Of a stretch of DNA of 64,000 nt, positions 33,713 to 41,501 are shown piece after piece; position 1 is the stretch's first letter, and every line of letters starts with the position of its first letter. The position numbers and the translations under genes were made by a program. Source of the DNA: Oscillospiraceae bacterium (lineage in GTDB: Bacteria > Bacillota > Clostridia > Oscillospirales > Oscillospiraceae); NCBI GenBank assembly GCA_015067995.1, contig SVLJ01000014.1:1-64000 (forward strand). The letters are read 5' to 3'. The notes beneath the pieces were generated by a model, which saw only the letters and a list, made by a program, of their open reading frames with translations, was not told the origin of the DNA and did no database searches.

Positions 33713-33756
33713 AAAAGAGTTTGCTGCCTGCCGGTGCAGGCGGCAGACTCTTTTGC
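33713..33756 (+). terminator. Rho-independent terminator of the hydrogenase operon
   Basis: A long stem (AAAAGAGT.TGC.GCCTGC with GCAGGC.GCA.ACTCTTTT) with a CGGT loop and flanking A and T runs, 31 bases after the NuoC-like gene. Confidence 0.85.
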
Positions 33757-33761
33757 GCACA

Positions 33762-33801
33762 AAAATACCTCTCTGCCGAATGAACAGCAGAGAGGTATTT
33801 T
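33762..33801 (-). terminator. Terminator of pfkA (works on both strands)
   Basis: A perfect 15-bp stem AAAATACCTCTCTGC / GCAGAGAGGTATTTT with a ten-base loop, eight bases beyond the pfkA stop codon on the minus strand. With the preceding hairpin it separates the converging units. Confidence 0.85.
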
Positions 33802-33809
33802 GTATTTGG

Positions 33810-34895
33810 TCAGTCTCCGAAGAAGATGCCCACATCCCGGGCGGTCTGGATCAGGGGATGATCCACCGGCAGGAACTTGGTGCGGCTGGCGGCATCGGCC
33901 AGAGGGATGGAGATGATCTCGCCGTCCCGCATACCCACCATGCGTCCATACTGCTTCTGGCGGATCAGCCTGGCGGCGGCAGTACCGAACTGGGTGGCCA
34001 GCACCCGGTCGTAAGGGCAGGGAGGGCCGCCACGCTGATAGTGGCCGGGAATGGTGACACGGGCCTCCTGCCCGGTGATCTTCTCCAGCTGCTCTGCCAG
34101 ACGGTAGGAAACCGGCACATGGGAATCGGACTCCTTCTGACGGCGGCGCTCTTCCTCGCTGAGATTGGCGGCATTCTTAGGCACGGCGCCCTCCGCCACG
34201 GCGATGATGGTGAAGTTGCGTCCGGACCTCCGGCGATGCTCGATGCCCGCTACGACCTTATCAATGTCATAGGGGATCTCCGGCAGGAGGATGATGTCCG
34301 CGCCGCTGGAAATGCCGGCATGGAGCGTCAGCCAGCCTGCGTCACGGCCCATCAGCTCCACGAGGAAGGTGCGGCTGTGAGAACTGGCGGTGGAATGGAT
34401 GTAGTCAATGACATTGGAAGCGATATCCACAGCGCTCTGGAAGCCGAAGGTGATATCCGTGCCGTAGATGTCATTGTCAATGGTCTTGGGCAGGGTGATG
34501 ACGTTCATACCCGCATCCATCAGCAGCTTGGCGCTCTTCTGGGTGCCGTTGCCGCCCATCACCACCAGACAGTCCAGATTCAGACGGTTGTAGGTATCCA
34601 GCATGGCGGGCATTACATTGTTGCCATCCTCGTCCACAATGGCCTTGCCGGGGATATAGGGCTGGCGTGAGGTCCCCAGAATGGTGCCGCCCTCCGTCAG
34701 AATGCCGGAAAAAGCGCGGGGCTCCATGAAATCATAATCGCACTCAATGAGACCGCGGTAGCCGTCCCGCATACCGAAGATCTCCACATTATCCACATAC
34801 TGCAGCAGCGCCTTGCCCACGCCGCGGATGGCGGCGTTGAGACCCTGACAGTCACCGCCGCTGGTGATGAGGCCCACACGAGTCATTCTCTTCAT
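33810..34895 (-). CDS. pfkA: 6-phosphofructokinase
   Basis: A 361-residue PfkA-family enzyme phosphorylating fructose 6-phosphate. Motifs: GLITSGGDCQGLNAAIRG (phosphoryl donor loop), VVMGGNGTQKSA, LPKTIDNDI (catalytic Asp), VELMGRDAGWL and the fructose-phosphate site YQRGGPPCPYDR. Gly in GGNG (Gly104 of E. coli numbering) points to ATP, while Lys in PKTIDND (position 124) is shared with pyrophosphate-dependent enzymes, so this is a mixed-type member; ATP use is more likely. ATG 34895 follows GAGAGGAG, and a TTGACG-N17-TATCAT promoter lies upstream. Confidence 0.92.
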   Translation of the reverse strand: MKRMTRVGLITSGGDCQGLNAAIRGVGKALLQYVDNVEIFGMRDGYRGLIECDYDFMEPRAFSGILTEGGTILGTSRQPYIPGKAIVDEDGNNVMPAMLDTYNRLNLDCLVVMGGNGTQKSAKLLMDAGMNVITLPKTIDNDIYGTDITFGFQSAVDIASNVIDYIHSTASSHSRTFLVELMGRDAGWLTLHAGISSGADIILLPEIPYDIDKVVAGIEHRRRSGRNFTIIAVAEGAVPKNAANLSEEERRRQKESDSHVPVSYRLAEQLEKITGQEARVTIPGHYQRGGPPCPYDRVLATQFGTAAARLIRQKQYGRMVGMRDGEIISIPLADAASRTKFLPVDHPLIQTARDVGIFFGD

Positions 34896-34933
34896 ATACT
34901 GTACTCCTCTCTGGGTATTTTCCGTACAAAAAT

Positions 34934-34962
34934 ATGATAGCGGCTTTTTCCATCTCCGTCAA
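34934..34962 (-). promoter_or_regulatory. Sigma-A promoter of pfkA
   Basis: On the minus strand TTGACG (34962-34957), 17-bp spacer, TATCAT (34939-34934), about 40 bases before the pfkA start codon. Confidence 0.75.
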
Positions 34963-34967
34963 GCGAG

Positions 34968-34992
34968 AAAACCCGGGAAAATCCCGGGTTTT
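34968..34992 (-). terminator. Rho-independent terminator of the DUF4127 gene
   Basis: AAAACCCGGGA pairs with TCCCGGGTTTT around a three-base loop; on the minus strand it ends in TTTT. It lies 34 bases beyond the DUF4127 stop, just upstream of the pfkA promoter. Confidence 0.8.
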
Positions 34993-35025
34993 CAGAACGA
35001 AATGATGGAAAACTGTCTGGTATTT

Positions 35026-36828
35026 TCACGAAACCAGCGATTGCACAAAGGATTCCTCAGGTTTTGTTAAATCGTTTACCTGAATCTTCATCCGCACTTC
35101 AAAGGCGCGGTTCCACGGGAAGCACCAGTCGGAAAGGGATGCATCGCCCCAGCCGGCGAGGCTGTCTTCGCCGCCGTCCAGCCCCACCAACAGGTGGCTG
35201 CCGGAGAGATTTTTCAGCAGCGGCTTTGCGGACTTGGCCATGCCGTCGGAAAGGGTTTTCGAAAGCTTTTCCAGATCAATGGCCGGTGCGTAGAAGTTGT
35301 TGGCATCGCCGCCCAGCTTCCGCGCCTGATCGATCACATCCAGCCGCACATCGTTTTTGTAGGCCAGATCCAGAACGATGCCGGCCGCCATAGTCCTGCA
35401 GAACGCCGTGTTGGAGGCGGGGGAGAGGCCGTTGCCGTTGGCCAGCCACGCGTAGCGGGCGATGCCGTGGGAAATAGCGGTGCCGCTGACGATGGCCATA
35501 TCCAGAAAGCCGGAATAGCTGAGGGGATAGCCCAGCTGCGTGTCCTTCACCAGCATATCATGGAACTGTGTGCCGTAAGTGCCGTTGCCTGCGTCGATGA
35601 GGATCACCGGCGTCAGGGTCTTTTCGCATTCCTGCAGCGCCGTGATCAGCGCCCGGCAGTAGGCGGCCTTCTGTCCGGCTTCTTTAGGCTGGGTCAGCAC
35701 CAGAATCCGGATATCGGCGTTGGCAGCGCTGTCCGCATGAGACATGCCGAAGTAGGCAAGATGCTCATCCACGATGACGTTCAGCGGCTGATAGTCGTAG
35801 TCACAGGCAGGCTGATCCTCTGTGCCGCCGAAGTATTCCACCGCGGCCAAGGGGGCAACCGGCACGGCGCACTCGTTGAGGTACAGCCGCGTCACGGCCT
35901 TGAAGGCCAGATCATCCACGCCGGAGAGCAGGGCGTCTCCATCCCGCAGTCCCTGCCGCAGGAAGGCGATCTCGCTGCGCTGGATACTGTCTGCCTCGGA
36001 GGAATCGTCGATGCCTATGAGAAGCCGGAAACGTTCATATCCGGGCTGAGTCAGTTGGGACTGGATCTGTGCGGAAAGCCGCAGCTTCCGTTCCCGGGCG
36101 GCGAAATAATCCTCCGCCATGTCTGCGGTGATGCCATAGTCCGCCACGCGCAGGGCAGAGCCGTCCGCCGCCAGCGGATAGCCTGCCGCAATGTTTTCCA
36201 CCGTCAGCTGACTGCCGGTGAGTACCGGGCGTCCGGCAATACCGAAGCTCCGCAGGCCGGTATATTCGGCAAGGCCGAAGCCGTCGTATCCCACGGTAGG
36301 AGCCAGACGCATCACCGTGTCCAGCAGCCAGACGGCGTTGTTTTCATCCGCCGCCAGCGTGGTCATGAGGCTCTCCAGCAGCTCTGCCTCCGTCAGCGCA
36401 GTGCCGTCCGACAGGGGCACCGGCAGACTCTCGCTCATGTGGCGGGAATTGACCAGACCGCCGGAGGTCAGCTGATCCACAAAGAGGATGTACCGGTCAC
36501 AGCCGGCTGCCTCCTGCTCCAAAACCCATTCATACAGGGCGGCCCGATGGCCGTACTGGGTGCCGTGAGCGTTGAGAGGCTGGTTGTCCAGCGTGGTGCT
36601 GAACCAGTCCTCCTCCGGCAGAAGCAGGGTATACCCCAGCGATTCCGCCAGATATACCACCCGCTCCCGGTTGTCCGGCCGGTCATCCAGTGGAACGTAG
36701 CAGATATCCCCGCTCCGGACAGATGTGCCCTGGGGGAGAGGTTCTTCCGGCGTGCTGACCGGCTGCACGCAGCCTGTCAGGAGCAGCAGTGCAATGATTC
36801 CGGCCAGAAATCGGATTCGTCGTTTCAT
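35026..36828 (-). CDS. DUF4127 family lipoprotein
   Basis: A 600-residue protein with a lipoprotein signal (RFLAGIIALLLLTGC, lipobox Cys at about 20) and a long extracytoplasmic domain. DICYVPLDDRPDNRERVVYLAES is the opening motif of DUF4127, a family of unknown function in Firmicutes; VDQLTSGGLVNSR, IGIDDSSEADSI and ILIDAGNGTYG are further conserved-looking stretches with acidic residues that could bind metal or sugar. ATG 36828 follows AAGGAGACTT; the longer frame starts in the hairpin upstream. It is 60 bases after ybaB and has its own terminator. Confidence 0.78.
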   Translation of the reverse strand: MKRRIRFLAGIIALLLLTGCVQPVSTPEEPLPQGTSVRSGDICYVPLDDRPDNRERVVYLAESLGYTLLLPEEDWFSTTLDNQPLNAHGTQYGHRAALYEWVLEQEAAGCDRYILFVDQLTSGGLVNSRHMSESLPVPLSDGTALTEAELLESLMTTLAADENNAVWLLDTVMRLAPTVGYDGFGLAEYTGLRSFGIAGRPVLTGSQLTVENIAAGYPLAADGSALRVADYGITADMAEDYFAARERKLRLSAQIQSQLTQPGYERFRLLIGIDDSSEADSIQRSEIAFLRQGLRDGDALLSGVDDLAFKAVTRLYLNECAVPVAPLAAVEYFGGTEDQPACDYDYQPLNVIVDEHLAYFGMSHADSAANADIRILVLTQPKEAGQKAAYCRALITALQECEKTLTPVILIDAGNGTYGTQFHDMLVKDTQLGYPLSYSGFLDMAIVSGTAISHGIARYAWLANGNGLSPASNTAFCRTMAAGIVLDLAYKNDVRLDVIDQARKLGGDANNFYAPAIDLEKLSKTLSDGMAKSAKPLLKNLSGSHLLVGLDGGEDSLAGWGDASLSDWCFPWNRAFEVRMKIQVNDLTKPEESFVQSLVS

Positions 36829-36847
36829 GACAAGTCTCCTTATGGCG

Positions 36848-36875
36848 ATCGCCTGCATGGGTGCATGCAGGCGAT
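36848..36875 (-). terminator. Hairpin between ybaB and the DUF4127 gene
   Basis: A perfect 12-bp stem ATCGCCTGCATG / CATGCAGGCGAT with a four-base loop. On the minus strand it follows ybaB but has no strong U-tract, so it may only attenuate transcription into the DUF4127 gene. Confidence 0.5.
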
Positions 36876-36888
36876 TGCTGGTTGTTTA

Positions 36889-37257
36889 TCAAAGGCCGAA
36901 AGCGCCCAGATTCAGGCTGCCGGTGACCTGCTCCATGCCCTTTTCCATGGCTTCGCCGGCCTGACGCAGAGCCTCGTTGACGGCAGAGACCACCAGATCC
37001 TGCAGCATCTCCACATCCTCGGGATCCACGGCCTCGGGCTTGATGCTGATGGAGAGAACTTCCTTCTTGCCGTTGACCTTGGCCTCCACGACGCCGCCGC
37101 CAACGCTGGCGGTGAACTCTTTGGCCTCGATCTCGGCCTGCTTGGCGTTCATGTCTTCCTGCATCTGAGCGATCTTCTGCTGCATTTCCATCTGGCGCTG
37201 AGCGCCGGTGGCCTTCATACTGCCGTTGCTGAATCCGCGGCGTGCACTGTAACCCAT
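36889..37257 (-). CDS. ybaB: YbaB/EbfC nucleoid-associated protein
   Basis: A 122-residue member of the YbaB/EbfC family, dimeric DNA-binding proteins encoded next to dnaX in most bacteria. The helical QMEMQQKIAQMQEDMNAKQAEIE, then the strand region GGGVVEAKVNGKKEVLSISI and the PEDVEMLQDLVVSAVNEAL helix are standard. The N-terminal 15 residues (MGYSARRGFSNGSMK) are slightly longer than usual. AAGGAG precedes the ATG. recR, often third in this operon, is absent. Confidence 0.92.
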   Translation of the reverse strand: MGYSARRGFSNGSMKATGAQRQMEMQQKIAQMQEDMNAKQAEIEAKEFTASVGGGVVEAKVNGKKEVLSISIKPEAVDPEDVEMLQDLVVSAVNEALRQAGEAMEKGMEQVTGSLNLGAFGL

Positions 37258-37292
37258 AATCTTGATCTCCTTTTATGTCGTAATGTTGAAAG

Positions 37293-39056
37293 TTACTTGA
37301 TGGTGATGTTGTCAAACTGGCTGCCGAACTGAATGAGGTTCTTCCGCAGCTGTTCCGGCGTGGCATTGGCAGGCATACCTACCTGCAGCCGCACCTGTAC
37401 GGGGGTGCCGGTGAGCTTTTCTCCCTGTTCCCGCAGAGCACCCAGCACCCGGTCATTGTTGAGCCGACCCATGGTCATGTCATCGGGCGCGTATACGGTG
37501 ATGAGATTGTCCGTCAGTGTGCCGCGGCACATGTCCAGAAATACCCGGTACATGGGCGGCAGCTTGCCCTTGCAGCTCTCGGCCAGTTCCTGCCAGACAG
37601 CCATGTTGCCGCCGTCGGCAGCGGGTGCTGCTGCGGGGGTGGGAGCTGCGGGTTTGGCGGCTGGTTTGGGTGCGGGGCTTGGCTCCGGCGTCCGGAATGC
37701 AGGCTGTGGAGCCGATTCCGGCGGCAGGGGCGGTTCCTCCGGCAGAGGCGGTTCGTCCCAGGGCGCGTCGTTGGTGAGAGGCGGTTCCTCCGGCAGAGGG
37801 GGCTCCTCCCACGGGGGCGCTTCCTGTGCAGCTGTTGTCTGCGCAGGCTCGTCACAGGCAGGCGGCGCCTCCGGCACAGGCATGTTGGCCTGTGTGCGGA
37901 TGGTCATGGGGAGAACGGCGATCCGCTCCTCCAGCCGCTGTATGCGGGCGCTGAGCGCGGTGGGATCGGAGGAAAGAGACTCATCGCACAGCTGCAGAAG
38001 GCAAAGCTCCGCGTCCATGCGGCGGTTGGCACTGAAATAGAGGTTTGCCGTGGTCTGCTGCAGGGCGGTGGCCCAGAACAGCAGGCGGCTGCCGGAGACC
38101 TGCTTGCCCAGTCCGTCCAGCGTGGCAGTGTCATAGGCGCCGGACAGCAGCGCATCGCTGCCGCCGGGTGCGGTCTTCCGCAGCAGAAGATCCCGGGTCA
38201 GGGCGGACATCTCGCCTAAGATGGCGCTGATATCCTTGCCGCCGGTGTAGAGCTGATCCAGCAGCACCAGTGCCTGCTGGGTTTCACGGCGTGCCGCGTG
38301 CTCCATCAGCTTTGCCGTCTGCAGACTGCCGGCCAGACCCAGCATCTCCAGAACGGCCCGGCTGTCCACCCTGCCGCCTACGGCGGCGCACTGATCCAGA
38401 AGAGAAAGACCGTCTCGCAGAGCACCGTCAGACAGGCGGCTGAGCAACTCTGCACCATCAGGCGTCAGGTCGATCTGCTCCTGTGCGGCCACATACTGCA
38501 GCCGCAGCGCCACATCCTGCGGCATAATGCGCTTGAAGGAGAACCGCTGGCAGCGGGAGAGAATGGTGGGCAGCACCTTGTGCAGCTCCGTGGTGGCCAG
38601 AATAAACATCAGGTGACGGGGCGGCTCTTCCAGAATCTTCAGCAGGGCGTTGAAGGCCGCTGTGGTGAGCATGTGTACCTCATCGATGATGTAGACACGC
38701 TTTTTCACATTGGCAGGGGAATAGATGGCTTCATCCCGCAGGGCGCGAACCTGATCCACACCGTTGTTGGAAGCGGCGTCCAACTCCAGTACGTCCAGAA
38801 AGTTGCCGTTCTCGATGCCCAGGCAGGAGGGACAGCGGTTGCAGGGATTGCCGTTCACCGGGGCTTCGCAGTTGACGGCCTTGGCCAGAATCTTGGCACA
38901 GGTGGTTTTGCCGGTGCCCCGTGTTCCGGTGAAGAGGTAGGCGTGGGAGGTGCGCTCCTCCGCCACCTGCTTTTGCAGTGTTTCGGTGATATGGGACTGA
39001 CCAATGACGTCAGCAAAGGTCTTGGGCCGCCATTTGCGGTACAGCGCCTGATACAT
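37293..39056 (-). CDS. dnaX: DNA polymerase III subunit gamma/tau
   Basis: A 587-residue clamp-loader ATPase. The AAA+ domain (residues 1-220) has FTGTRGTGKTTCAKILA (Walker A), a zinc site of four cysteines (C..C.RC..C around residue 68-82), DEVHML (Walker B), SRCQRFSFKR (sensor and arginine finger). Domain III follows, then a proline-rich linker (about 415-480, repeated PPLPEEPPL) and a C-terminal tau-type domain. ATG 39056 begins the invariant MYQALYRKWRP and follows GAAAGGAG. The 44-codon longer frame runs into the SRP RNA and is not coding. Confidence 0.96.
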   Translation of the reverse strand: MYQALYRKWRPKTFADVIGQSHITETLQKQVAEERTSHAYLFTGTRGTGKTTCAKILAKAVNCEAPVNGNPCNRCPSCLGIENGNFLDVLELDAASNNGVDQVRALRDEAIYSPANVKKRVYIIDEVHMLTTAAFNALLKILEEPPRHLMFILATTELHKVLPTILSRCQRFSFKRIMPQDVALRLQYVAAQEQIDLTPDGAELLSRLSDGALRDGLSLLDQCAAVGGRVDSRAVLEMLGLAGSLQTAKLMEHAARRETQQALVLLDQLYTGGKDISAILGEMSALTRDLLLRKTAPGGSDALLSGAYDTATLDGLGKQVSGSRLLFWATALQQTTANLYFSANRRMDAELCLLQLCDESLSSDPTALSARIQRLEERIAVLPMTIRTQANMPVPEAPPACDEPAQTTAAQEAPPWEEPPLPEEPPLTNDAPWDEPPLPEEPPLPPESAPQPAFRTPEPSPAPKPAAKPAAPTPAAAPAADGGNMAVWQELAESCKGKLPPMYRVFLDMCRGTLTDNLITVYAPDDMTMGRLNNDRVLGALREQGEKLTGTPVQVRLQVGMPANATPEQLRKNLIQFGSQFDNITIK

Positions 39057-39083
39057 GGGCAGTCTCCTTTCGTGAAAGATACA

Positions 39084-39232
39084 AAAACTCCTCCGTATAC
39101 AGCTGCGGAACCGGCACCCTCGCGGCACATGAAACATCCCGCTTAATGCTGCTCGGTTCCCCGCCTGACATGATTCACGGGCATCCATTGCGCGAGACCG
39201 GCTCCGCAGCTGTATGCGGAGGAATTCAGTTA
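39084..39232 (-). ncRNA. ffs: Signal recognition particle RNA (small bacterial type)
   Basis: On the minus strand the conserved domain IV is present: GTCAGG, then GGAA, then AGCAGC within about 25 bases (near 39170-39140), the symmetric and asymmetric loops recognised by Ffh. The ends form a long closing helix (CCTCCGCATACAGCTGCGGA with the matching TCCGCAGCTGTATACGGAGG), followed by TTTTT at 39088-39084. About 150 nt long, with no room for an Alu domain. Location just upstream of dnaX is the usual place in Firmicutes. Exact ends are approximate. Confidence 0.88.
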
Positions 39233-39239
39233 CCCAGTT

Positions 39240-39268
39240 ATTCTACTATAACCTGGCGGAATTATCAA
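39240..39268 (-). promoter_or_regulatory. Sigma-A promoter of the SRP RNA
   Basis: On the minus strand TTGATA (39268-39263), 17-bp spacer, TAGAAT (39245-39240). Transcription would start near 39233, at the beginning of the RNA. Confidence 0.75.
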
Positions 39269-39309
39269 GGTAAAATTGCATACTTTTCAAAAAAGGCAGA
39301 AAATCAATC

Positions 39310-39337
39310 TTGACCGATGGGGGAAATGTGGTATAAT
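39310..39337 (+). promoter_or_regulatory. Promoter of the tRNA-Ala gene
   Basis: TTGACC at 39310-39315, 16-bp spacer, TATAAT at 39332-39337, 30 bases before the tRNA. Confidence 0.75.
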
Positions 39338-39367
39338 ATCATATGCCGCAGGAGAAGCGGCAGATCT

Positions 39368-39443
39368 GGGGGCGTAGCTCAGCTGGGAGAGCGTACGGTT
39401 CGCATCCGTAAGGTCGAGAGTTCGATCCTCTTCGTCTCCACCA
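39368..39443 (+). tRNA. tRNA-Ala (anticodon CGC)
   Basis: A complete 76-base cloverleaf with CCA encoded: acceptor GGGGGCG/CGTCTCC, D stem GCTC/GAGC, anticodon stem TACGG/CCGTA with loop TTCGCAT (anticodon CGC, codon GCG), and T loop TTCGATC. The G3-U70 pair, the identity element for alanine, and discriminator A73 are present. It is a single-gene unit with promoter and terminator. Confidence 0.95.
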
Positions 39444-39451
39444 ATTCAGTC

Positions 39452-39490
39452 AGAATCACCGCCGTTTTCGGCGGTGATTCTTTGTTTTTG
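39452..39490 (+). terminator. Terminator after tRNA-Ala
   Basis: A perfect 12-bp stem AGAATCACCGCC / GGCGGTGATTCT followed by TTGTTTTT. Confidence 0.9.
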
Positions 39491-39519
39491 ACTTGATCTA
39501 TCACAGAGGGTCTTTTCCG

Positions 39520-40017
39520 TCAGTTGCTGGATATGGTGATGCTGGCACCGGAGTTGGAATCGGTGACGCAGTCGATGGTCAGCACCACAGCCAGTGCCAC
39601 GATCTCGTCAGCGGGGTCCTGAATGTCCAGCAGATAGCTGTCGCCCCAGGTCATCCACTCCTTGCTGATGTACACGATGGGTTGTCCGTTCTGGGTGATC
39701 TCATATTCGTGGGAGGTAAAATCTCCTGCGATGTCCCAGCCCAGACCATCGATGGTGTATCGGGGGAAGAGGAAGGTGAATTCCTTCCGGATCTCTGCCA
39801 CCTGCGTTTCGCCGCAGAAAACGTAGTAGCGGGGCAGGAAGCTCCAAACCTCCTGTTTGATGAAGGCCACCTCATTGCCGGTCATATCGTAGACGTGGAG
39901 CTTTTTCCCCCAGCTGAAGATCTCGCCCTCTACCATGTATTTGTCGTTGCCAAATTCATCCATGACAGTGAACTTGTCACCCCAGGAGAATACCTTTTGT
40001 CTGATATAAAGCTTCAT
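39520..40017 (-). CDS. LURP-one-related family protein
   Basis: A 165-residue beta-rich protein of the LURP-one-related (tubby-like barrel, DUF567) family. The repeated pattern MKLYIRQKVFSWGDKFTVMDEFGN, then YMVEGEIFSWGKKLHVYD and IKQEVWSFLPRYYVF shows the successive hairpins of the barrel. Biochemical role unknown; membrane or phospholipid association has been proposed for tubby-like folds. ATG 40017 follows GGAGGGACACC. It begins a run of five small minus-strand genes and flotillin. Confidence 0.8.
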   Translation of the reverse strand: MKLYIRQKVFSWGDKFTVMDEFGNDKYMVEGEIFSWGKKLHVYDMTGNEVAFIKQEVWSFLPRYYVFCGETQVAEIRKEFTFLFPRYTIDGLGWDIAGDFTSHEYEITQNGQPIVYISKEWMTWGDSYLLDIQDPADEIVALAVVLTIDCVTDSNSGASITISSN

Positions 40018-40037
40018 GGTGTCCCTCCTTAGTTTGG

Positions 40038-40478
40038 TTACGCTCCGGTATCCTTTTGAATCAGATATGCCATAAATTTGTTGCGGGCAACATAGTCGGG
40101 GTGATAGAACTCGATTTTGCCGCAGGACTCACAGTATGCCGGTCGAATATCGTAGGTGTCGGAGAAAATACCGTCTCGCATCGGTGAATTGTCCAGTCGC
40201 TGTATGCCTCCGAACCGCAGCTTTGCGCCGCAGCGCAGGCAGGCGGGACGGTGCTTCTCCGCTTCGGAAATGAGCGTCAGTCGTTCCTCCAACCTTTCCG
40301 GCTGTTCTGCAAGACCCAGCCGCAGCGCACGGCGGCACTGCTCCTCCTCGCTGAGCTCTGCCAGCTCACCGGCGCAGTTCTTGCAGCACGGGCAGCTGAT
40401 ATCGCCGCAGCGAAAGCTGTAGGAATGGAAGAAGCGCAAGTCTTCTCCGCAGAATATACATTTATCATAATTTGCCAT
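40038..40478 (-). CDS. Hypothetical zinc-ribbon protein
   Basis: A 146-residue protein with several cysteine pairs: CIFCGED near the start, CGDISCPCCKNC around 24-35, CLRCGAK at about 80 and CESCGKIEF at about 115, so probably two or more zinc ribbons. The end (YHPDYVARNKFMAYLIQKD) is not distinctive. I do not recognise a named family. It lies 20 bases upstream (in transcription order) of the LURP-one-related gene and nine bases after the lipoprotein gene, so it belongs to the same unit. Confidence 0.65.
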   Translation of the reverse strand: MANYDKCIFCGEDLRFFHSYSFRCGDISCPCCKNCAGELAELSEEEQCRRALRLGLAEQPERLEERLTLISEAEKHRPACLRCGAKLRFGGIQRLDNSPMRDGIFSDTYDIRPAYCESCGKIEFYHPDYVARNKFMAYLIQKDTGA

Positions 40479-40487
40479 AACTGCTCC

Positions 40488-41042
40488 TTATACGAAGAAC
40501 GTGATGATTGCCACCGCGATGAAAACGATACCGGCCAAACGGGTCATGCCCAGCGCCAGATCGGAAGGCTCCGCGTTTTTAAAGCGCCAGCCGTTCTCCA
40601 GATACCATGCTGTATGCGGAGAAACCGTGTTGAAAATGCCAACCGCAAGCAGAACAAGTATCAAAAGAATGTTCTTGGACTCCGCTTTCTCGGGGACAGC
40701 TGCTTCCAGAATATCGCACAGTGTTTCTCCGGACACATACCGGTTCTCGTCATAGTCATTGCTCCAGCCGCCATGGCCTGTGACGATGCTGCCGCTGCTT
40801 TGCGTTTTCCACCAGTAGGTGGAACCATCCGGATACGTAATATTTATGGAATAGCCGCCGGAGTCTCCGTCGAGGGAGTAGCGATAGGTGTGGGTGCCAT
40901 CGGATATTTTTTTGCTTACCCGGTCAACCACGTACTCCTTACCGTCCCGCCGGATCGTGTATGTCGACTGCCCGGAAGAACCGCAGGCACAGAGGGACAT
41001 GACCAGCAGAACACACAGCATCACGGCAAAAATTTTCTTCAT
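40488..41042 (-). CDS. Hypothetical lipoprotein with C-terminal membrane helices
   Basis: A 184-residue protein with a lipoprotein signal (MKKIFAVMLCVLLVMSLCACGSS, lipobox Cys at about 20), a polar domain rich in Tyr/Gly/Ser (residues 25-105) and two helices at the C-terminus (NILLILVLLAVGIFNTV and MTRLAGIVFIAVAIITFF). The segment between the helices, SPHTAWYLENGWRFKNAEPSD, recalls short membrane proteins annotated as DUF6199, an uncertain match. Combining a lipobox with a C-terminal membrane domain is unusual. Confidence 0.6.
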   Translation of the reverse strand: MKKIFAVMLCVLLVMSLCACGSSGQSTYTIRRDGKEYVVDRVSKKISDGTHTYRYSLDGDSGGYSINITYPDGSTYWWKTQSSGSIVTGHGGWSNDYDENRYVSGETLCDILEAAVPEKAESKNILLILVLLAVGIFNTVSPHTAWYLENGWRFKNAEPSDLALGMTRLAGIVFIAVAIITFFV

Positions 41043-41064
41043 GTCGCATGCCCCCTTCCGCTAA

Positions 41065-41436
41065 TTACCCACGCTCAAAGCCAAGGTATCTGGTCCCCTG
41101 GAAGGACAGGCTGCCCTGATCACCCTCCACCAGCAGGCCGTAGTCGGAGCCGTCCATCTGCAGCTCCATCCGGTCGCCGCTCTCCACTTCAAAGGTCACA
41201 TAGTACGTGGTGGAGGTGTGGGAATGATGATGATCGTTGGCACCGCTGTGATGGTGGCGGGAAATGTCAGCCCGCTTGGCCACTACGGTGGCCTGCACGG
41301 TCAGCCGCGGGGAGTTGTTGTTTTTGTTCCACCGGCTGACGCCCTGCACGGCTGAGACTACAAACATGCCGATCACCACTATGAACATGATGGTAAACAT
41401 GACGCTGAACATGCCGAAACCCATTCCAAATCCCAT
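41065..41436 (-). CDS. DUF2500 family protein
   Basis: A 123-residue protein with one N-terminal membrane helix (MFTIMFIVVIGMFVVSAVQGV) and a small beta domain. SPRLTVQATVVAKRADISRHH followed by a His-rich loop (HHHSGANDHHHSHTSTTYYVTFEV) and a C-terminal GDQGSLSFQGTRYLGFERG is the DUF2500 pattern. Function unknown; the histidines could bind metal. A hairpin separates it from flotillin upstream. Confidence 0.75.
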   Translation of the reverse strand: MGFGMGFGMFSVMFTIMFIVVIGMFVVSAVQGVSRWNKNNNSPRLTVQATVVAKRADISRHHHSGANDHHHSHTSTTYYVTFEVESGDRMELQMDGSDYGLLVEGDQGSLSFQGTRYLGFERG

Positions 41437-41463
41437 GTTTCTTCCTCCTGTGCTTTTTCAAGA

Positions 41464-41489
41464 GGGGCCTCACGTTACGGTGAGGCCCC
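41464..41489 (-). terminator. Hairpin between flotillin and DUF2500 genes
   Basis: A perfect 10-bp stem GGGGCCTCAC / GTGAGGCCCC with a short loop, 12 bases past the flotillin stop on the minus strand. The following run is only weakly T-rich, so partial termination is likely. Confidence 0.6.
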
Positions 41490-41501
41490 TTGCATTTGTA
41501 T

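Noticed and set aside
35194..37332. A 712-codon open frame on the plus strand opposite the DUF4127 gene and ybaB
   Set aside because: It spans two real minus-strand genes and their spacer; the translation is antisense-like without motifs.
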